Assembly (NCBI GenBank): GCA_027008645.1
Contig: JALVEE010000109.1
Coordinates: forward strand, 1 to 35,232
Direction of reading: 5' to 3'
Length of the DNA stretch: 35,232 nucleotides
Source of the DNA: Saprospiraceae bacterium
Lineage (GTDB): Bacteria; Bacteroidota; Bacteroidia; Chitinophagales; Saprospiraceae
Shown here in pieces: positions 32,209 to 35,232 of the stretch (position 1 is its first letter; every line of letters starts with the position of its first letter). The position numbers were made by a program, and so were the translations under genes. The notes beneath the pieces were generated by a model. That model was given only the letters and a program-made list of their open reading frames with translations. It did not search any database and was not told the origin of the DNA.

Positions 32209-32367
32209 ATGGAATTTATTCAAGGGATATGTCGAAATCAGTTGTTTCTGATGAATTTGGATGGTCATGTATCTCAAGATTCATGGGCAAGAATAATAGA
32301 TTTATTTGTAAATTTAATGGATTTGGAGAAACTTGGTTTTAAAGATGTTCTCAATAAAGAAGGTTAA
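32209..32367 (+). pseudogene. N-terminal fragment of an IS1182-like transposase
   Basis: The 52-codon frame reads MEFIQGICRNQLFLM and continues ...WARIIDLFVNLMDLEKLGFK. It resembles the first part of IS1182-family transposases (MKFIxGxxRxQ..L.P.sLdd.i..dn.vR.IDlFVdsLdL..LGFK). Everything after this is missing, so it is a remnant or possibly a deliberately short derivative. Two -7-like boxes TATATTTG lie at 32148-32155 and 32168-32175 upstream. Confidence 0.65.
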
Positions 32368-32383
32368 AAGACCTTTTTTAACC
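32362..32383. terminator. Hairpin at the end of the transposase fragment
   Basis: GGTTAAAA pairs with TTTTTAACC around a short GACC-containing loop and overlaps the TAA stop. It is AT-rich with a T-run in the 3' arm, so it could terminate transcription. The following gap (32384-32550) holds no gene, only a GC-richer patch with CCGTTGTGCGGCATGC near 32506. Confidence 0.45.
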
Positions 32384-32550
32384 CTGGGGTTCATAAATAG
32401 CTACCTCAATAGGTTAAATTTTACCAACTATCCGGCGCTTCATAGTCAATGTCAGAAAAGTATTTACTATTTTTGATTTTTAAAGGTGAGTTTATGCGCA
32501 GACTCCCGTTGTGCGGCATGCAAAGAAACGTTCTTCAAAACTAAAACTGA

Positions 32551-32937
32551 ATGAAAATGGATTTGAGTTTAATATTTTGGATTTACCTAATTAATTCCGT
32601 GATTCTAATAAATCATGAGATTGATTCAGCTTATTGGCAGGAATGGAAATTATTTAATCCGGATTACACAAGTGATGTAAAAGGATTCTTATTGATTCAT
32701 TTTCCAATATTATTTGCGATTCTTTTTGGATTAATACTAATTGAAAGGGAATTATTAGCAGGATATGTAATTTCTTTTTTCGTAGCATTGAGTGGGATTT
32801 TTGCTTTTTTCTTTCATTTTTATCACTTGAGAAAGGGATGTAAAGAATTTAATAATTGGCTTTCCAAATTAATACTGATTTTAACATTACCGCTTTCGAT
32901 TATTCAAATTGTATTAACAATTATGAATATAATTTAA
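32551..32937 (+). CDS. Small integral membrane protein, DUF6713-like
   Basis: This 128-residue protein has about four membrane segments (residues 6-20, 46-64, 69-88, 108-127). The first contains a conserved-looking polar signature INHEIDSAYWQEWKLF. A His-Glu-(Leu/Ile)-Asp...Glu-Trp pattern inside the first segment is what I recall for the DUF6713 family of unknown function. The start is ATG at 32551, with a second ATG two codons later. It stands alone in the accessory stretch, without a recognised promoter. Confidence 0.65.
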   Translation: MKMDLSLIFWIYLINSVILINHEIDSAYWQEWKLFNPDYTSDVKGFLLIHFPILFAILFGLILIERELLAGYVISFFVALSGIFAFFFHFYHLRKGCKEFNNWLSKLILILTLPLSIIQIVLTIMNII

Positions 32938-32995
32938 TATCACTGTGCCGTCGTGCTTAATGTAGGACAAATAGCACCTTAATTTTGACCTATAA

Positions 32996-33241
32996 ACTTA
33001 TTTTTGTGTTTTTGGGACATATAGAAAAACTGAAAAAATTACCCCTGAAAAAGAAAAGGTTGAAACGGTTAAAATACTTAGACAGTTGAGTAAAACACCT
33101 CAATCTCTTGGCGAATTAAAAGGAATAGCAAAGAGAATTCCAAATCAAGCAATTCAAAAAAATATTAAAATAATAGATACATCAAAATCAATGAAAGAAC
33201 AAACATTGGAATTATTAACCAAAAATATTTTATATTTGTAA
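32996..33241 (+). pseudogene. Open frame without a start codon, probable gene remnant
   Basis: A frame of about 81 codons runs from the end of a stop at 32995 to a TAA at 33241. It has no usable start near its beginning. It reads TEKITPEKEKVETVKILRQL, then SLGELKGIAKRI and KEQTLELLTKNILYL, a helical, Lys/Glu-rich composition like a real protein end. I do not recognise the family. It is likely the 3' remnant of a lost gene. Confidence 0.35.
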
Positions 33242-33289
33242 AAACAATTATTAAAATTCCTCAAAACCGATGTAAAAAATACGATTAAA

Positions 33290-33637
33290 ATGAAAATAAT
33301 ACTAACAATTATCGGATTGATTAACGCCATTTATATGTTGATTGACGGTGTTTATGTTATGATTAATGGGAAGTATATTGGACCGGAAAAACCAGGACCT
33401 TGGTCCAATATTTTTTCAAAATTAAATATTGATGTGTTTAAACTTGGACCAATGTTTATTTTTTTTGGCTTGTTATGGTTTCTGTTTATTTACGCATTGC
33501 AAACTTCACAAAATTGGACATATTGGTATGGAGTTGTATTATCGATTGCAACGCTATGGTACTTACCGGTTGGAACTTTGATTTCTGTTGGTGTTATCGT
33601 TTTATTAATTATTTATAAAAACAAATTTGGATTATAA
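33290..33637 (+). CDS. Small membrane protein of unknown function
   Basis: This 115-residue protein has three or four hydrophobic segments (about 3-25, 51-70, 78-90, 93-108) and a short polar loop NGKYIGPEKPGPWSNIFSKLNIDVFKLGP between the first two. The Pro/Gly/Trp loop is suggestive of a conserved family, but I do not recognise it. The ATG at 33290 is preceded by an A-rich leader typical of the lineage. There are no clear operon partners. Confidence 0.65.
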   Translation: MKIILTIIGLINAIYMLIDGVYVMINGKYIGPEKPGPWSNIFSKLNIDVFKLGPMFIFFGLLWFLFIYALQTSQNWTYWYGVVLSIATLWYLPVGTLISVGVIVLLIIYKNKFGL

Positions 33638-33752
33638 ATGTCTTTATAAATTTACTTAGTAAACCACAATAAATAAAAGAAAAGTCCTTTCTATAATTTG
33701 AACCAAATCTACCAAGAAAAATATTGACACTTGGAAATAATAGAATTGACAA

Positions 33753-33836
33753 ATGTTGTCTGCTGTATTGAGAAGCGAAACAGCTATTCAAGTAAGTATT
33801 AGAATAATAAAAGCGTTTGTAGAGATAAAAAAAATC
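33753..33836 (+). pseudogene. ORF6N domain protein fragment
   Basis: The frame from the ATG at 33753 reads MLSAVLRSETAIQVSIRII followed by KAFVEIKK. It closely resembles the middle of ORF6N-domain DNA-binding proteins, where it follows 'FTEQGVA'. Here the upstream bases GAATTGACAA give a stop instead. Only this piece of the gene survives, and it runs directly into the end of the oppositely oriented XRE gene. Together with the KilA-N remnant it suggests phage or mobile antirepressor-type genes once passed through. Confidence 0.65.
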
Positions 33837-34047
33837 ACTTCATATTCTTTTCAATCTTCATTATATCTCCTGGCTGGCAATCCAATGTCTCACAAATTTT
33901 TTCTAAAGTAGAAAATCTAATTGCCTTGGCTTTTCCTGTCTTTAAAATTGATAAATTTGCCGTTGTTATACCTATTTTCTTAGCCAATTCGTTGCTTCGC
34001 ATTTTTCTTTTAGCTAACATCACATCTAAATTAATAACTATTTTCAT
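33835..34047 (-). CDS. Small XRE-family transcriptional regulator
   Basis: This 70-residue protein consists of one Cro/CI helix-turn-helix: ELAKKIGITTANLSILKTGK at about residues 20-39, followed by the dimer helix FSTLEKICETLDCQPGDIM. It is of the short YozG-like type that is commonly encoded next to a DUF2975 membrane protein. It overlaps that gene by 4 nt (ATGA), so the two are translationally coupled. It probably regulates its own operon. Confidence 0.9.
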   Translation of the reverse strand: MKIVINLDVMLAKRKMRSNELAKKIGITTANLSILKTGKAKAIRFSTLEKICETLDCQPGDIMKIEKNMK

Positions 34048-34571
34048 ATCGTTAGAGCATTTTCCTCTTTCAAAATGGAACTTTCCTTTAATACTTTAGA
34101 CATGTATATAAATAAAAGACCAAGAGCAATTATGAAGTAAGTTGATTCGAATCCTTTGAAATTAAGAGAAAATAATGTGAGCCCTTTACCAAACACATAT
34201 GGCAAATAAACATTCATAAACATTTTTAAGATTCCTAGCATTATAGTACTTAGTCCCATATACTTTAAATTTTTCCTAGTAGATTCACCAAATATGTTCC
34301 CTACAACAAATTTCATTACCACTTTTCTAAAGAAAATGAGTATTGCAGAGAAAAGTAAAAAACGAGTAAGGTTCAATATCAATGTAAATAAGTTAATCTC
34401 TTGCCCGTTGATTGAATGTTTTTCAAGACCTGTTCTAGAAGTCGCTACTAAAAGAGTATATAACGACTCTCCAGGTATAATAAGGTGCATTAAAATTATA
34501 ATAATCACTGATGTGAAAAATCCATAGAAAAAAAAATTAATCAAATTTTGCAATAGTTTTAGTGAATTCAT
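34044..34571 (-). CDS. DUF2975 family membrane protein
   Basis: This 175-residue inner-membrane protein has four predicted segments (about 12-32, 64-82, 107-125, 147-163). The cytoplasmic loop VVMKFVVGNIFGESTRKNLKYMGLSTIMLGI matches the DUF2975 pattern. The partner XRE regulator overlaps its 3' end, the standard arrangement for this family. Function is unknown; membrane-linked control of the regulator is an inference from the conserved pairing. A full consensus promoter lies about 70 nt upstream on the same strand. Confidence 0.85.
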   Translation of the reverse strand: MNSLKLLQNLINFFFYGFFTSVIIIILMHLIIPGESLYTLLVATSRTGLEKHSINGQEINLFTLILNLTRFLLFSAILIFFRKVVMKFVVGNIFGESTRKNLKYMGLSTIMLGILKMFMNVYLPYVFGKGLTLFSLNFKGFESTYFIIALGLLFIYMSKVLKESSILKEENALTI

Positions 34572-34642
34572 AATACTTAAATTAGAAGTTATTTAAATAA
34601 AATATTATTGTAAAACAATTATTATTTATCGTTTAACAATAA

Positions 34643-34673
34643 CAAATGTAGTAAATTGTATTGAGAAAAACAA
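34643..34673 (-). promoter_or_regulatory. Consensus promoter of the DUF2975-XRE operon
   Basis: On the minus strand this reads TTG (34673-34671), 20 nt, then TACATTTG (34650-34643). The predicted start is near 34639, leaving a leader of about 67 nt before the ATG at 34571. Confidence 0.65.
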
Positions 34674-34776
34674 TGAATTCCTGTTTTTTTTTCAAAAACA
34701 CAATAGCTAAGTTCAACAGAAGTTTATGCAAAAAACAATAAAATAAAATGTGCCCTCTGAAATTATAAACTATATT

Positions 34777-34807
34777 TTTGTTAGTAAATTATAAAAATGT
34801 ACTTTTG
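34777..34807 (+). promoter_or_regulatory. Consensus promoter of meaB
   Basis: TTTG at 34777-34780 and TACTTTTG at 34800-34807 are 19 nt apart. The start would be near 34811, about 23 nt before the ATG at 34834. The -33 element is itself part of a second -7-like box TATTTTTG (34773-34780). Confidence 0.6.
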
Positions 34808-34833
34808 GCTTTAATTGTGTGAAAATATTATTG

Positions 34834-35232
34834 ATGAGCAATTTTAATCCAAATATTAAATTCAGAAAAAAAACATATTCTGATATAAGGAAACTGTTTA
34901 AGCAATTGGTTTCTAAGGATAGATTTGCCTTAAGTGAAGCTATTACTCTGATAGAAAGTGAAAAAGAAGAACATAAAAAAATTGCAAAAGAGCTCATAAA
35001 TAAATGTCTGGTAAAACCCCAAAATACACTTAGAATCGGTCTTACAGGATCTCCGGGTGTCGGCAAAAGCACATTGTTGGAAAGTCTTGGTTTGTATATT
35101 ATCAAACAGGATAAAAAACCGGCAATTCTCGCAATAGACCCTAGTAGCAACAAGACCAAAGGCAGTATTTTGGGGGACAAAACCCGGATGAATCTCCTCT
35201 CGGTTTCTGAAAAAGCATTTATCAGACCTTCA
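34834..35232 (+). CDS. meaB: MeaB/ArgK-type G-protein chaperone of methylmalonyl-CoA mutase (5' part)
   Basis: The first 133 codons are present and the gene runs off the window. The encoded GTPase protects and reloads the adenosylcobalamin cofactor of methylmalonyl-CoA mutase. Visible are the N-terminal helices (DRFALSEAITLIESEKEEHKKIAKELI), the Walker A loop GLTGSPGVGKSTLLESLG, the strand ILAIDPSSNKTKGSILGDKTRM, and the start of the switch region KAFIRP. The spacing is exactly that of the MeaB family. A consensus promoter lies 27 nt upstream of the ATG. Metabolically, it implies a B12-dependent methylmalonyl-CoA pathway in the organism. Confidence 0.95.
   Translation, partial: MSNFNPNIKFRKKTYSDIRKLFKQLVSKDRFALSEAITLIESEKEEHKKIAKELINKCLVKPQNTLRIGLTGSPGVGKSTLLESLGLYIIKQDKKPAILAIDPSSNKTKGSILGDKTRMNLLSVSEKAFIRPS

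Noticed and set aside
32430-32530. Second attC-like site before the DUF6713 gene
   Set aside because: A suggestive CCGTTGTGCGGCATGC patch is present, but no pairing partner arm was found.
34770-35180. 136-codon minus-strand frame
   Set aside because: Antisense to meaB, whose Walker A and family spacing on the + strand are clear.

Overview
The window comes from a low-GC Bacteroidota genome. The evidence is the lineage promoter signature (TTTG, 19-20 nt, TAnnTTTG) in front of many genes, two secreted proteins with C-terminal type IX secretion (T9SS) sorting domains, A-rich translation starts without Shine-Dalgarno sites, and a 47-bp-repeat type II-C CRISPR locus. The SdrD-like, Calx-beta, DUF11 and tandem-95 style modules in one secreted giant would suit Saprospiria or Flavobacteriia, but the order cannot be fixed from this sequence.

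Layout. 1-1.4 kb: an AAA ATPase/DUF4143 gene behind tandem promoter-like repeats. 1.5-3.8 kb: surface polysaccharide genes (wecB-type epimerase and an O-antigen ligase/polymerase-like membrane protein). 4.1-10.4 kb: a 2111-residue T9SS-exported modular protein with seven exact 66-residue repeats, probably a beta-propeller. 10.4-10.9 kb: palindromic noncoding DNA. 10.9-17.6 kb: a complete II-C CRISPR-Cas locus. It has an array of 15 repeats and 14 spacers read rightward, cas2-cas1-cas9 read leftward, and a tracrRNA read rightward just upstream of cas9. 17.8-22.4 kb: a lipoprotein, a 1065-residue Asp-box T9SS cargo protein and an MscS channel. 22.4-25 kb: an inverted-repeat cluster, an alpha/beta hydrolase and an M42 aminopeptidase. 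25.1-27.3 kb: a GHMP sugar kinase and glycosyltransferase operon. 27.3-34.6 kb: an accessory stretch of small, often broken genes (HigBA-like toxin-antitoxin pair, KilA-N, ORF6N, AlbA/RecG-like and IS1182-like remnants, small membrane proteins, an XRE-DUF2975 pair, an attC-like dyad). 34.8 kb to the end: the start of meaB.

The most interesting structure is in the CRISPR locus. Every repeat contains a full Bacteroidota promoter. The predicted cas9 promoter makes an mRNA leader that runs antisense through the whole tracrRNA. Both flanks of the array carry degenerate inverted copies of the repeat, and the 3' one forms a strong hairpin with the last repeat. A 16-nt exact match to the anti-repeat also lies 9 kb away, beside wecB. 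Together these suggest RNA-level or DNA-structure control of crRNA, tracrRNA and cas9. This is inference and needs transcript data.

All calls are from reading the sequence alone. Family names rest on recognised motifs, not on database searches.
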